A DNA stretch of 64,000 nucleotides, from NCBI RefSeq assembly GCF_013359695.1, contig NZ_JABFMU010000001.1, forward strand, positions 248,001-312,000. The letters run 5' to 3'. Each line of letters opens with the position of its first letter. Position 1 is the stretch's first letter. Made by a program: the position numbers and the translations under genes. Shown in pieces: positions 8,206 through 19,754 of this stretch. Source of the DNA: Pseudomonas sp. C2B4. GTDB lineage: Bacteria > Pseudomonadota > Gammaproteobacteria > Pseudomonadales > Pseudomonadaceae. Under the pieces are notes generated by a model, which had not been told where the DNA came from, searched no databases, and worked only from the letters and a program-made list of their open reading frames with translations.

Positions 8206-9498
8206 CTAGATCAATTCTTTAAACCGATGCCACAACATCCCCAACGCCAACAACGGCGAGCGCAAATGCCTGCCGCCCGGGAAGGTCATGTGCGGCACCT
8301 TGGCAAACAGATCGAACCCGCCACTCTGCTGGCCGCTGATGGCCTCGGCCAATAGCTTGCCCGCCAAGTGCGTGGCATTCACCCCGTGACCGGAATAAGC
8401 CTGGGCGTAATACACGTTCGGCTGTTCCTTGAGTCGGCCGATCTGCGGCAGGCGGTTGGCGCCGATGCCGATCATGCCGCCCCATTGATAATCAATCTTC
8501 ACCGAGGCCAATTGCGGAAAAACCTCCAGCATCTTTGGCCGCATGTAGGCCGCGATGTCTTTCGGATCCCGTCCCGAGTAATGGCAGGCCCCTCCGAACA
8601 GCAAGCGTCGGTCCGCCGAGAGTCGGTAATAATCCAGCGCCACCCGTTGATCGCAGACCGCCATGTTCTGCGGCAGCAGCGAGTGCGCCAGCTCCTCGCT
8701 CAGCGGTTCGGTGGCGATGATGTAACTGCCAGCCGGCAGCACCTTGCCACTGAGTTCAGGGTTGAGTTCGTTGAGATAGGCATTGCAACCCAGCACCAAT
8801 GTCCTGGCGCGAACCGTGCCCTGGGCGGTATGCACTTTGATCTCGGGGCCGTAATCGATGCGGGTGACGGCCGACTGTTCGAAGAGTTTGACGCCCAGTT
8901 GTTGCGCCGCGGTGGCTTCGCCCAGCACCAGGTTCAGCGGATGCAAATGCCCGGAGCCCATGTCGATCAGTCCGCCCACATAACGGTCGGAACCCACCAC
9001 AGTGTGCATTTCGTGGGGTTGCAGCAGGCGGGTTTCGTAGCGGTAGCCGAGGCTGCGCAGTTCTTCGGCGTCTTCAGCAAAGCCTTCGAGGTCACGGGGC
9101 TTGTTGGCCAGGTCGCAGTAACCCCAAGTCAGGTCGCAGGGGATCTGAAAACGCTCGACCCGCTGTCGGACGATTTCCACGGCTTCCAGGCCCATGAGCT
9201 TCATCTGACGCACACCGTCGGTGCCAATGACGTTAGCGAACTGATCGAGGCCATGGCCGACCCCGCGAATCAGCTGCCCGCCGTTGCGTCCACTGGCGCC
9301 CCAGCCGATCTTGCGGGCTTCGAGCAGCACCACACTGAGGCCGCGTTCGGCCAGCTCCAGCGCCGTGTTCAACCCCGAAAAACCGCCACCGACCACGCAC
9401 ACATCGGCCAGTACTTCGCCTTTGAGCATCGGGTAATCCGGCTGCGGCAGGCTGCTGGCGGCGTAGTAGGAGGCAGCGTGCTGGGCACCGGCATTCAT
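8206..9498 (-). CDS. FAD-dependent amine oxidoreductase (PuuB-like)
   Basis: About 430 residues of the DAO/glycine-oxidase superfamily. The FAD-binding GxGxxG reads VCVVGGGFSGLNTALELAER, with the GASGRNGGQ segment following. The family includes gamma-glutamylputrescine oxidase PuuB, and PAO1 has a homologue at the same place (PA5309). With KauB and PauR close by, oxidation of a gamma-glutamylated polyamine or other amine is likely. I chose the ATG at 9498 (MNAGAQHAASYYAA) because AGGA lies eight bases upstream; an ATG at 9507 and a longer frame to 9570 are possible. Confidence 0.8.
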   Translation of the reverse strand: MNAGAQHAASYYAASSLPQPDYPMLKGEVLADVCVVGGGFSGLNTALELAERGLSVVLLEARKIGWGASGRNGGQLIRGVGHGLDQFANVIGTDGVRQMKLMGLEAVEIVRQRVERFQIPCDLTWGYCDLANKPRDLEGFAEDAEELRSLGYRYETRLLQPHEMHTVVGSDRYVGGLIDMGSGHLHPLNLVLGEATAAQQLGVKLFEQSAVTRIDYGPEIKVHTAQGTVRARTLVLGCNAYLNELNPELSGKVLPAGSYIIATEPLSEELAHSLLPQNMAVCDQRVALDYYRLSADRRLLFGGACHYSGRDPKDIAAYMRPKMLEVFPQLASVKIDYQWGGMIGIGANRLPQIGRLKEQPNVYYAQAYSGHGVNATHLAGKLLAEAISGQQSGGFDLFAKVPHMTFPGGRHLRSPLLALGMLWHRFKELI

Positions 9499-9645
9499 GG
9501 GCGTCATCCTGATTCTTGTGTTTAGAAAACTTGACGGAGAATAAGCCGGACCTTTGCGGGCGGGCAACATTGGTCGGTTGCCGCTGTCTGGATCGCGGCT
9601 TTTGCCTCAGAATTGCGCTCTATCCCGTTATCGGTCAGCGCCACG

Positions 9646-9999
9646 ATGAGCTGCAACAGCCAGAAAATTCGCACCCTGCGCCAGCAGATTCCCTCGTTCG
9701 AATGCGTGCCCGGCTGCCATGACTGCTGCGGCCCGGTGACCACCTCGCCGGAAGAAATGTCCCGGCTGCCGCGCAAGACCCGGGCCGAGCAGGAGGCGGC
9801 GATGGACGAACTGAATTGCGTTCATCTTGGACCCAATGGCTGCACGGTGTATGACGAGCGACCGTTGATCTGCCGATTGTTTGGCACTACCCAGACATTG
9901 CCATGCCCGAATGGCCGGCGACCGGTGGAATTGATTCACCCGCGAGTGGAGAAGCAGGTATTTGAGTACATGGCTTCGAACCGGCAGGTGCTTGTTTAA
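9646..9999 (+). CDS. YkgJ-family cysteine-cluster protein
   Basis: A 117-residue protein with the YkgJ/CxxCxxCC zinc- or iron-cluster pattern: CVPGCHDCCGP near the N-terminus, then CVHLGPNGCTVYDERPLICR. The family is thought to bind metal clusters; its substrate is unknown. The ATG at 9646 is preferred; an upstream TTG at 9613 would add 11 residues. It converges on the lrp gene across an unusually long perfect inverted repeat that starts on its stop codon. Confidence 0.8.
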   Translation: MSCNSQKIRTLRQQIPSFECVPGCHDCCGPVTTSPEEMSRLPRKTRAEQEAAMDELNCVHLGPNGCTVYDERPLICRLFGTTQTLPCPNGRRPVELIHPRVEKQVFEYMASNRQVLV

Positions 10000-10108
10000 G
10001 CGTCAGACCGAGTCGCCTGCCTTCGCGAGCAGGCTCGCTCCCACAGGTTCACTGCAGTACTTGTGGGAGCGAGCCTGCTCGCGAAGGCAGGCGACTCGGT
10101 CTGACGCT
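9999..10108. repeat. 47-base perfect inverted repeat built on a REP pair
   Basis: The left arm 9999-10045 and right arm 10062-10108 are exact inverses with a 16-base loop. The inner 24 bases are the common REP. The outer 23 bases (AGCGTCAGACCGAGTCGCCT and three more) are not part of it, so the symmetry extends well beyond the usual element. It lies between two converging genes and would form a very stable hairpin in either transcript. Confidence 0.95.
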
Positions 10109-10116
10109 GTAAAATC

Positions 10117-10605
10117 TCAATCCGGAATCGGCAGGCTCAGGCTCTCCTTCACCTCTTCCATCACGATATAGCTCTTGGATTCGCGCACATGGGGCAGCTT
10201 GAGCAGGATGTCCCCCAACAGCTTACGGTAAGACGCCATCTCGGAAATCCGCGCCTTCACCAGGTAGTCAAAATCCCCTGATACCAGGTGGCATTCCAGC
10301 ACATGGGGCAGTTTCAGTACCGCGCGTCGGAACTCCTCGAAAGTGTCGCCGGATTTGTAGTCGAGGCTGATCTCGACGAACACCAGCAGACTTCCCTTGA
10401 GGTGCTGCGGATTGAGCCGCGCGTTGTAGCCCATGATGATCCCTTCGCGCTCCAGGCGCCGGACCCGCTCGGTGCAGGGCGTGGTCGAGAGTCCGACCTT
10501 TTCCCCAAGCTCGGTAAACGAGATGCGCCCGTCCGCTTGCAGGATCCGCAGGATGCTGCGGTCGATCTTGTCCAGCTCACGTTTGGTTTGAGTGTTGGTA
10601 CGCAT
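10117..10605 (-). CDS. dadR: Lrp/AsnC-family regulator of alanine catabolism
   Basis: A 162-residue Lrp-family protein. The helix-turn-helix (ISFTELGEKVGLSTTPCTER) is followed by a RAM ligand domain (HVLECHLVSGDFDYLVK). It is divergent from dadA. In P. aeruginosa an Lrp homologue beside dadAX, named DadR, activates the pathway in response to alanine. The ATG at 10605 has GGAGG upstream; a longer frame to 10653 lacks one. The name follows P. aeruginosa use; lrp would also fit. Confidence 0.88.
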   Translation of the reverse strand: MRTNTQTKRELDKIDRSILRILQADGRISFTELGEKVGLSTTPCTERVRRLEREGIIMGYNARLNPQHLKGSLLVFVEISLDYKSGDTFEEFRRAVLKLPHVLECHLVSGDFDYLVKARISEMASYRKLLGDILLKLPHVRESKSYIVMEEVKESLSLPIPD

Positions 10606-10761
10606 AGGGGATGCGCCTCCGTGAAAAGGGTTTTTGCCGAGAATTGTCGCCAAATATAGGCGCTTATATAGTGAAAATCACTGCTGAATCTTTTTTAAAC
10701 TGCGCGCATCTAAAGCTTTGTATTACACACGTCAGCGGTCAGCCGCGATGAGGATATGAAA

Positions 10762-12066
10762 ATGCGCGTTATGGTCTTGGGTAGCGGCGTCATCGGTGTC
10801 ACCAGTGCCTATTACCTGGCCCGTGCCGGGTTTGAAGTGGTGGTGGTCGACCGGCAGCCGGCTGCTGCCATGGAGACCAGTTTCGCCAACGCCGGCCAGG
10901 TTTCGCCGGGTTACGCCTCGCCATGGGCGGCGCCGGGCGTGCCGCTCAAAGCCATCAAATGGCTGTTGCAGCGCCACGCACCGCTGGCAATCAAGGCCAC
11001 TGGCGACATCGACCAGTACCTGTGGATGGCACAGATGCTGCGCAACTGCACCGCCAGCCGTTATGCGGTGAACAAGGAGCGCATGGTCCGTCTGTCCGAG
11101 TACAGCCGTGACTGCCTCGACGAACTGCGCGCGGAAACCGGCATTGCCTACGAAGGCCGCAGCCTCGGCACCACCCAACTGTTCCGCACCCAGGCCCAGC
11201 TCGACGGCGCCGCGAAAGACATCGCCGTGCTGAAAGAATCCGGTGTGCCGTTCGAATTGCTCGACCGCGAAGGCATTGCCCGCGTTGAACCGGCCTTGGC
11301 CAGCGTCACCGATATCCTCGCCGGTGCCCTGCGTCTACCGAACGACCAGACCGGCGACTGCCAGATGTTCACGACCAAACTTGCAGAAATGGCCGTGAAA
11401 CTCGGTGTGCAATTCCGTTTCGGCCAGGATATTCAGCGCCTCGACTTCGCCGGTGATCGCATCAACGGCGTGTGGATCGACGGCAAGCTGGAAACCGCTG
11501 ACCGCTACGTGCTGGCATTGGGCAGCTACTCGCCGCAATTGCTCAAGCCGTTGGGCATCAAGGCGCCGGTGTATCCGCTCAAGGGCTACTCCCTGACCGT
11601 GCCGATCACCAACCCGGCGATGGCCCCGACCTCGACCATTCTCGACGAGACCTACAAGGTCGCGATCACCCGTTTCGACAACCGCATCCGCGTCGGTGGC
11701 ATGGCGGAGATCGCCGGTTTTGACCTGTCGCTGAACCCGCGTCGCCGCGAAACCCTGGAGATGATCGTCAATGACCTTTATCCTCAGGGCGGCAATCTGG
11801 CCGAGGCCAGCTTCTGGACCGGCCTGCGTCCGACCACTCCTGATGGCACGCCAATCGTCGGTGCCACACCGTTCAAGAACCTATTCCTGAACACCGGTCA
11901 CGGTACGCTCGGCTGGACCATGGCCTGTGGCTCGGGCCGTTTGCTGGCTGACCTGATGGCGAAGAGAAAGCCGCAGATCAGCGCCGAAGGCCTCGATATT
12001 TCTCGCTATGGCAGCAAGAGCCCGGAGTCTGCCAAGCATGTCAGCCCGGCACCGGCTCACCAGTAA
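10762..12066 (+). CDS. dadA: D-amino acid dehydrogenase small subunit
   Basis: A 434-residue FAD flavoprotein that oxidises D-alanine and other D-amino acids to 2-oxo acids at the inner face of the inner membrane. The N-terminus [20 protein letters not shown] is the FAD-binding fold, and [14 protein letters not shown] is the family C-terminal motif. The ATG at 10762 fits GAGGAT seven bases upstream better than the ATG at 10756. Together with DadX it converts L-alanine to pyruvate. The RidA-type gene found between dadA and dadX in PAO1 is not present here. Confidence 0.95.
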   Translation: MRVMVLGSGVIGVTSAYYLARAGFEVVVVDRQPAAAMETSFANAGQVSPGYASPWAAPGVPLKAIKWLLQRHAPLAIKATGDIDQYLWMAQMLRNCTASRYAVNKERMVRLSEYSRDCLDELRAETGIAYEGRSLGTTQLFRTQAQLDGAAKDIAVLKESGVPFELLDREGIARVEPALASVTDILAGALRLPNDQTGDCQMFTTKLAEMAVKLGVQFRFGQDIQRLDFAGDRINGVWIDGKLETADRYVLALGSYSPQLLKPLGIKAPVYPLKGYSLTVPITNPAMAPTSTILDETYKVAITRFDNRIRVGGMAEIAGFDLSLNPRRRETLEMIVNDLYPQGGNLAEASFWTGLRPTTPDGTPIVGATPFKNLFLNTGHGTLGWTMACGSGRLLADLMAKRKPQISAEGLDISRYGSKSPESAKHVSPAPAHQ

Positions 12067-12199
12067 TTGCCCAAGCGGTCGGCTGTGGCCGCTTTACCCC
12101 AAGCCAGCCAGATAGATCCCTCTCCCGGCGCTACTCGCGGTTAACATCGTCAGCCAGCGCCGGTTTTTCTTCCCAACGACCGACCAGAAGTCTGCCGCC

Positions 12200-13273
12200 A
12201 TGCGTCCTGCCCGTGCCCTGATCGACCTTCAAGCCCTTCGTCACAACTACCAGATCGCCCGTGAAGTAACGGGTGCCCGCGCCCTCGCGGTGATCAAGGC
12301 CGATGCCTATGGTCATGGCGCGGTGCGTTGCGCCCAGGCGCTCGAAGCCGAGGCGGACGGTTTTGCGGTGGCCTGCATCGAAGAGGCCCTGGAACTGCGC
12401 GCCGCCGGTATTCGTGCGCCGGTGTTGCTGCTGGAAGGCTTTTTCGAAGCCGATGAACTGTCGCTGATTGTCGAGCATGACTTCTGGTGCGTGGTGCATT
12501 CGCTGTGGCAACTCGAAGCCATCGAGAAAGCGGCGCTGAGCAAGCCGATCACGGTCTGGCTCAAGCTCGACTCGGGCATGCACCGTGTCGGCCTGCATCC
12601 GAAGGACTACCAGGCCGCTTATCAACGGCTACTGGCCAGCGGCAAAGTGGCGAAGATTGTGCTGATGAGCCACTTCGCCCGTGCCGACGAATTGAACTGT
12701 CAGGCCAGCGCCGAGCAGGTCGCGGTCTTTGAGGCGGCGCGTCAGGGCTTGTCGGCCGAAGTCAGCCTGCGCAATTCCCCTGCAGTGCTGGGTTGGCCGC
12801 AGATTCCAAGCGATTGGGTACGTCCGGGCATCATGCTCTACGGCGCCACACCGTTCGAAGAAGCCAACGCCGTGGCCTCGCGCCTGCAACCGGTGATGAC
12901 CCTCGAGTCGAAAGTGATCAGCGTTCGTGAATTGCCAGCCGGCGAGCCGATCGGCTACGGCGCCAAATTCATCACCCAGAAGCCGATGCGCGTTGGCGTG
13001 GTGGCCATGGGTTATGCCGACGGCTATCCGCGGCTGGCGCCGACCGGGACACCCGTATTGGTCGCCGGGCAACGCAGCCAGTTGATCGGCCGGGTGTCGA
13101 TGGACATGCTCTGCGTCGACCTGACCGATATTCCGCAAGCGGGCCTGGGCTCGACGGTCGAGTTGTGGGGCAAAAACATCCTCGCCAGCGATGTGGCCAT
13201 CGCGGCGGGCACGATTCCTTATCAGATCTTCTGCAACCTGCGCCGGGTGCCAATGCTCTATTCCGGGAGCTGA
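12200..13273 (+). CDS. dadX: Alanine racemase, catabolic
   Basis: A 357-residue PLP-dependent racemase interconverting L- and D-alanine. The cofactor lysine is Lys33 in [11 protein letters not shown], and the catalytic tyrosine lies in IGYGAKFIT near residue 253. Placement 133 bases behind dadA marks it as the catabolic DadX type, which makes D-alanine for DadA, rather than the biosynthetic Alr. Full family length. Confidence 0.95.
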   Translation: MRPARALIDLQALRHNYQIAREVTGARALAVIKADAYGHGAVRCAQALEAEADGFAVACIEEALELRAAGIRAPVLLLEGFFEADELSLIVEHDFWCVVHSLWQLEAIEKAALSKPITVWLKLDSGMHRVGLHPKDYQAAYQRLLASGKVAKIVLMSHFARADELNCQASAEQVAVFEAARQGLSAEVSLRNSPAVLGWPQIPSDWVRPGIMLYGATPFEEANAVASRLQPVMTLESKVISVRELPAGEPIGYGAKFITQKPMRVGVVAMGYADGYPRLAPTGTPVLVAGQRSQLIGRVSMDMLCVDLTDIPQAGLGSTVELWGKNILASDVAIAAGTIPYQIFCNLRRVPMLYSGS

Positions 13274-13326
13274 CGCCAGGCGAGCCGGACCGAAAGTCGC
13301 CTCGCTGAACAGGATTCAGGTCAAAG

Positions 13327-13343
13327 TGTTGTAAATACTGAAC
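13327..13343. promoter_or_regulatory. Candidate PauR autoregulatory operator
   Basis: TGTT at 13327-13330 and GAAC at 13340-13343 are separated by nine bases, as in the palindrome upstream of kauB. It lies 59 bases upstream of the pauR start. Autoregulation is inferred. Confidence 0.4.
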
Positions 13344-13401
13344 GCTGTCGCCATGATAACGCTCAATATTCCAACAACCTGAATCCCTGGAGGCGCAAGC
13401 T

Positions 13402-13950
13402 TTGGACGTCGGTGAACGACTGCAATCGATCCGTAAGCTCAAAGGTCTTTCCCAGCGTGAACTCGCCAAACGCGCGGGCGTCACCAACAGCACCATTTCG
13501 ATGATCGAGAAGAACAGCGTCAGCCCCTCGATCAGTTCGCTGAGGAAAGTGTTGGGCGGGATTCCCATGTCCATGGTCGAGTTCTTTTCCGAAGAAATCC
13601 TGCAGGAAAAACCGACTCAGATCGTCTACAAGGCAAACGAGCTGATCGACATTTCCGACGGTGCAGTGACCATGAAACTGGTCGGCCGGGCTCACCCGAG
13701 CCGGGCTATCGCCTTCCTCAATGAAATCTACCCGCCAGGCGCCGACACCGGTGACGAAATGCTCACGCACGAAGGCGAGGAAACCGGAATTTTGGTGGAA
13801 GGTCGGCTTGAGTTGGTGGTCGGGCTTGAAACATTTGTGCTCGAAGCCGGCGATAGCTACTACTTTGAAAGTACCAAGCCGCATCGTTTCCGTAATCCGT
13901 TCGATGCGCCGGCGCGACTAATCAGCGCAGCTACACCCGCGAATTTTTAA
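13402..13950 (+). CDS. pauR: XRE-cupin transcriptional regulator of polyamine catabolism
   Basis: A 182-residue protein with an N-terminal XRE helix-turn-helix (LSQRELAKRAGVTNSTISMI) and a C-terminal cupin sensor (HEGEETGILVEGRLELVVGL). This is the architecture of PuuR and of P. aeruginosa PauR (PA5301), which represses gamma-glutamyl-polyamine catabolic genes, and it sits at the matching place behind dadX. The start is a TTG, supported by GGAGG eight bases upstream and by MDVGERLQSIRKLKGLSQ being the expected N-terminus. Binding of a polyamine by the cupin is family knowledge. Confidence 0.88.
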   Translation: MDVGERLQSIRKLKGLSQRELAKRAGVTNSTISMIEKNSVSPSISSLRKVLGGIPMSMVEFFSEEILQEKPTQIVYKANELIDISDGAVTMKLVGRAHPSRAIAFLNEIYPPGADTGDEMLTHEGEETGILVEGRLELVVGLETFVLEAGDSYYFESTKPHRFRNPFDAPARLISAATPANF

Positions 13951-14005
13951 GAAAAGAGGCGCCCTGCCAGCATGGCCGAGGCACCCGAGCTGTTTTTTCG
14001 TTGCG

Positions 14006-14036
14006 CAACAAGACCCCTTTGATTTTGGGGTTGTTT
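14006..14036 (+). terminator. Possible terminator after pauR
   Basis: AACAAGACCCC can pair with GGGGTTGTT with a small bulge. No long T run follows, so the call is weak. Confidence 0.3.
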
Positions 14037-14120
14037 CAGTGTCGCGGGCTTACCGCTATACTTGCGCCCGCCTGCGAACCGTGGCCGTAGGCGTGACTAG
14101 CCACCATTGAGGGTGAACGC

Positions 14121-14543
14121 GTGAACCTAATTATGAAAATGCTGGCCGTACCAGCAACCGTATTGGCCCTCTGGGCTGTCAACGCACAAGCTGCGACGAA
14201 TGACGATGTTGCCAAACGCCTTGAGCCAGTCGGCCAGGTCTGTGTTCAAGGTAAAGAGTGCAAGGGCATGGAAGTCGCCGCTGCTGCCGGCGGCGGTGGT
14301 GCCAAAGCGCCTAAAGATGTTATTGCCAAGCATTGCAATGCTTGCCACGGCACTGGCCTGTTGGGCGCGCCGAAAATCGGCGACAAGGCAGCCTGGAAAG
14401 AGCGTGCCGATCACCAGGGCGGCCTCGACGGCATCCTGGCTAAAGCCATTACCGGTATCAACTCGATGCCGCCTAAAGGCACCTGCGCCGACTGCTCCGA
14501 TGACGAGCTCAAAGGCGCCATCAAAGAGATGTCCGGCCTGTAA
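14121..14543 (+). CDS. cycB: Cytochrome c5
   Basis: A 140-residue periplasmic electron carrier. A signal peptide (about 1-24, ending NAQAA) precedes a class I cytochrome c domain with the haem motif CNACH and a methionine ligand in GINSMPPKG. Extra cysteines in the N-terminal part (QVCVQGKEC) and in GTCADCSDDE are present; the latter pair is characteristic of cytochrome c5. It matches cycB (PA5300) by order and is followed by a clear terminator. Confidence 0.92.
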   Translation: MNLIMKMLAVPATVLALWAVNAQAATNDDVAKRLEPVGQVCVQGKECKGMEVAAAAGGGGAKAPKDVIAKHCNACHGTGLLGAPKIGDKAAWKERADHQGGLDGILAKAITGINSMPPKGTCADCSDDELKGAIKEMSGL

Positions 14544-14561
14544 CAAGCCCGTCTCTTTCGA

Positions 14562-14589
14562 AAAAAAGCCGCTTTCGAGCGGCTTTTTT
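14562..14589 (+). terminator. Rho-independent terminator after cycB
   Basis: AAAAAAGCCGCT pairs with AGCGGCTTTTTT around a TTCG tetraloop. Confidence 0.93.
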
Positions 14590-14620
14590 GTGCCTGCGAT
14601 TTCGTTAAGCGCCAGTGATC

Positions 14621-14724
14621 CCTGTAGGAGCGAGCCTGCTCGCGATGGTCGTGAACGATAACGCGTGAACCCAGATGCCCAGCGGCGCCCCCGGGTTTTT
14701 CGTGAGCGAGTTCGCTCCTGCAGG
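14621..14724. repeat. REP-like pair, CTGTAGGAGCGAG variant
   Basis: A CTGTAGGAGCGAGCCTGCTC copy at 14621 faces a degraded inverse copy ending near 14724. This variant has TAGGAG in place of TGGGAG and also occurs at 58074-58172. Confidence 0.75.
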
Positions 14725-14794
14725 GCTGTTAATTGCAGCAAAGACCCGGCAAGCTCGGTCCAACCCCAGTTCATGGAATGTAAGGGAGGATCGG

Positions 14795-16717
14795 ATGGTT
14801 CAGCTGTGTTCTATCGAGCAAGCGGTCGATGAGGTGTTGGCGAGATTGCCGGCGCACATTCACATGGGCCTGCCGCTGGGCCTGGGTAAACCCAACCCGT
14901 TCGTCAACGCGCTGTATCGGCGCATGGCGCGGTTGCCGGAGCGGCGGCTGACGATCTACACCGCGCTGTGCCTGGGCCGTCCTGCACTGGGCGATGGCCT
15001 GCAGAAGCGCTTTCTCGAACCGTTCATCGAGCAGGTCTTCGGCGACTATCCGGAGCTGGATTTCCTTGCCGATCTGCGTCGCGACAACCTGCCGGGCAAT
15101 ATTCATATCCAGCAATTCTTCATGCAGCCCGGCAGCCTGCTCAACAGCGCTGCGGCGCAGCAGGATTACGTCAGCAGCAACTACAGCCATGCAGCCCGGG
15201 ACATCAACGCTGCCGGCCTGAACCTGGTGGCGCAGCTGATGGCCAGCCACAGCGATCATCCCGATCGCCTGAGCCTGAGCTGCAACCCGGACATCACCCT
15301 CGATCTGTTGCCGATGATTGCCAAACGCCGGGCCGCCGGGGAGACGATCCTGATGGTCGGCCAAGTGCACGATGATTTGCCCTATATGCCCGGTGATGCC
15401 GACGTCAGCATCGACACCTTTGACCTGCTGATCGACGAGAAGGACAGCACCACACTGTTCTCCACGCCGAACATGCCGGTGGGTTCCCAGGATCATTTCA
15501 TCGGTCTGCACGCCAGTACGCTGGTACGCGACGGCGGCACCCTGCAGATTGGCATCGGGGCCATGGGCGATGCGCTGACCGCAGCGCTTTTAGCGCGTCA
15601 GGCGGATAACGGCAGTTACAAGGCGTTGCTTGCAGATGTAGATCTCAGCCATTGGGCGAAACTGATCGAACGCGAAGGCGGCCTCGAACCCTTTGCCAAG
15701 GGCCTGTACGGTTGCAGTGAAATGTTCGTCAACGGCCTGCTGGTGCTGGCCGACGCCGGGATCGTGCGGCGCAAGGTCTATCCGGACGTACAGACGCAAC
15801 AACAGGCGAACGCCGGTACGCTCGATGAATCGGCGCAGACCGACGGCATCTGCGTGCACGGCGGGTTTTTCCTTGGCCCCCGCAGTTTCTATGAGCGTCT
15901 ACGCGACTTGCCGCACGGCAAGCGGCGCGAATTCAACATGACCCGCATCAGCTACATCAACGAGCTGTACGGCCAGGAAGAACTCAAGCGTTTGCAGCGT
16001 GTGGATGCGCGGTTCATCAACACGGCCTTCACCATGACCCTGCTGGGCGCCGGTGTAGCCGATCAGCTCGAAGACGGGCGCGTGCTCAGTGGTGTTGGCG
16101 GGCAATACAACTTCGTGGCGCAGGGTCATGCACTGCAAGGCGCACGCTCGGTGTTACTGCTGCGCAGCTGGCGGGAGTCGGGTGGTGAGGTCAGTTCCAA
16201 CATCGTCTGGGAGTACGGTCACTGTACGATCCCACGGCACCTGCGAGACATCGTGGTGACCGAATACGGTATCGCCGATCTTCGCGGCAAGACGGATGCA
16301 GCGGTGATCGAAGCCCTGTTGAACATCAGCGACTCGCGTTTTCAGCCGGGTTTGATCGAGCAGGCACAGAAGGTCGGCAAGCTGCCCAAGGACTTCCGTC
16401 TCGATCCGCGTTTCTCGGATAACAGCCCGCAACGTTTGCAGGCGATTCAGGCACGGCATGCGCATTTGTTTGCGGAGTATCCGCTGGGGTGTGATTTCAC
16501 GGACGTGGAGCGGGACTTGCTGCGGGCGCTGAACTGGTTGAAGAGCAAGTTCAAGCTGAGCGAGATACTGGAATTGGGCAAGGCTGCGCTGGATGCGCCG
16601 CCGGCTTCGGAGTTTCCCGAGCATTTGGAGCGGATGCAGCTGACGAATCCGGAAGGCCTGAAAGAGGACCTGTTTCAGCGACTATTGCTCACGGGCCTCA
16701 AGGCCACCACGCAGTAA
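14795..16717 (+). CDS. Acetyl-CoA hydrolase/transferase family protein
   Basis: About 640 residues. The C-terminal half has the acetyl-CoA hydrolase/CoA-transferase segment SGVGGQYNFVAQGHAL, then SNIVWEYGHCTIPRHLRDIV and TEYGIADLRGK. The N-terminal half (MGLPLGLGKPNPFVNALYRR) fits the first CoA-transferase domain. The protein is longer than typical two-domain enzymes of about 500 residues. It may transfer or hydrolyse CoA from a short acyl-CoA; the substrate is unknown. GGGAGGA precedes the ATG at 14795; a longer frame upstream has no such site. Confidence 0.8.
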   Translation: MVQLCSIEQAVDEVLARLPAHIHMGLPLGLGKPNPFVNALYRRMARLPERRLTIYTALCLGRPALGDGLQKRFLEPFIEQVFGDYPELDFLADLRRDNLPGNIHIQQFFMQPGSLLNSAAAQQDYVSSNYSHAARDINAAGLNLVAQLMASHSDHPDRLSLSCNPDITLDLLPMIAKRRAAGETILMVGQVHDDLPYMPGDADVSIDTFDLLIDEKDSTTLFSTPNMPVGSQDHFIGLHASTLVRDGGTLQIGIGAMGDALTAALLARQADNGSYKALLADVDLSHWAKLIEREGGLEPFAKGLYGCSEMFVNGLLVLADAGIVRRKVYPDVQTQQQANAGTLDESAQTDGICVHGGFFLGPRSFYERLRDLPHGKRREFNMTRISYINELYGQEELKRLQRVDARFINTAFTMTLLGAGVADQLEDGRVLSGVGGQYNFVAQGHALQGARSVLLLRSWRESGGEVSSNIVWEYGHCTIPRHLRDIVVTEYGIADLRGKTDAAVIEALLNISDSRFQPGLIEQAQKVGKLPKDFRLDPRFSDNSPQRLQAIQARHAHLFAEYPLGCDFTDVERDLLRALNWLKSKFKLSEILELGKAALDAPPASEFPEHLERMQLTNPEGLKEDLFQRLLLTGLKATTQ

Positions 16718-16734
16718 CTGTCGACCCAAAACCA

Positions 16735-16826
16735 CTGTGGGAGCGAGCCTGCTCGCGAAGAGGCCATAACATTCAACATCACTGTTGACTGAAAGGCCGC
16801 TTTCGCGAGCAAGCCCGCTCCCACAG
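16735..16826. repeat. REP pair (inverted)
   Basis: Copies at 16735 and 16801-16826 face each other between the converging CoA-transferase-like and xpt genes. Confidence 0.9.
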
Positions 16827-16850
16827 GGGATAGGCGGTGTGGCGGGCGGA

Positions 16851-19489
<2,639 letters not shown>

Positions 19490-19754
19490 AGCGAAATTCA
19501 GGGGTCAGTCACGAAATGGGCCGGCATTTTAACAGGCTCAGAGAATTGTGCTGCTCTCTCCGACTTGTGACGTACAACGCGATCTCTAATTGCCGGTTTT
19601 GTTACTTTCACGCAGGATGCGCAACGGATTTGCGGCTAATGTTCGTAATTCCAGATACAAAGGCTTCGTTTTGATAACTGATGTCATTGGTTATTAGGTA
19701 TCGCCTCGGCATAATGCCCGTCGCCTACATCTTTGCAGAGTCTAGGGAGCTAGC

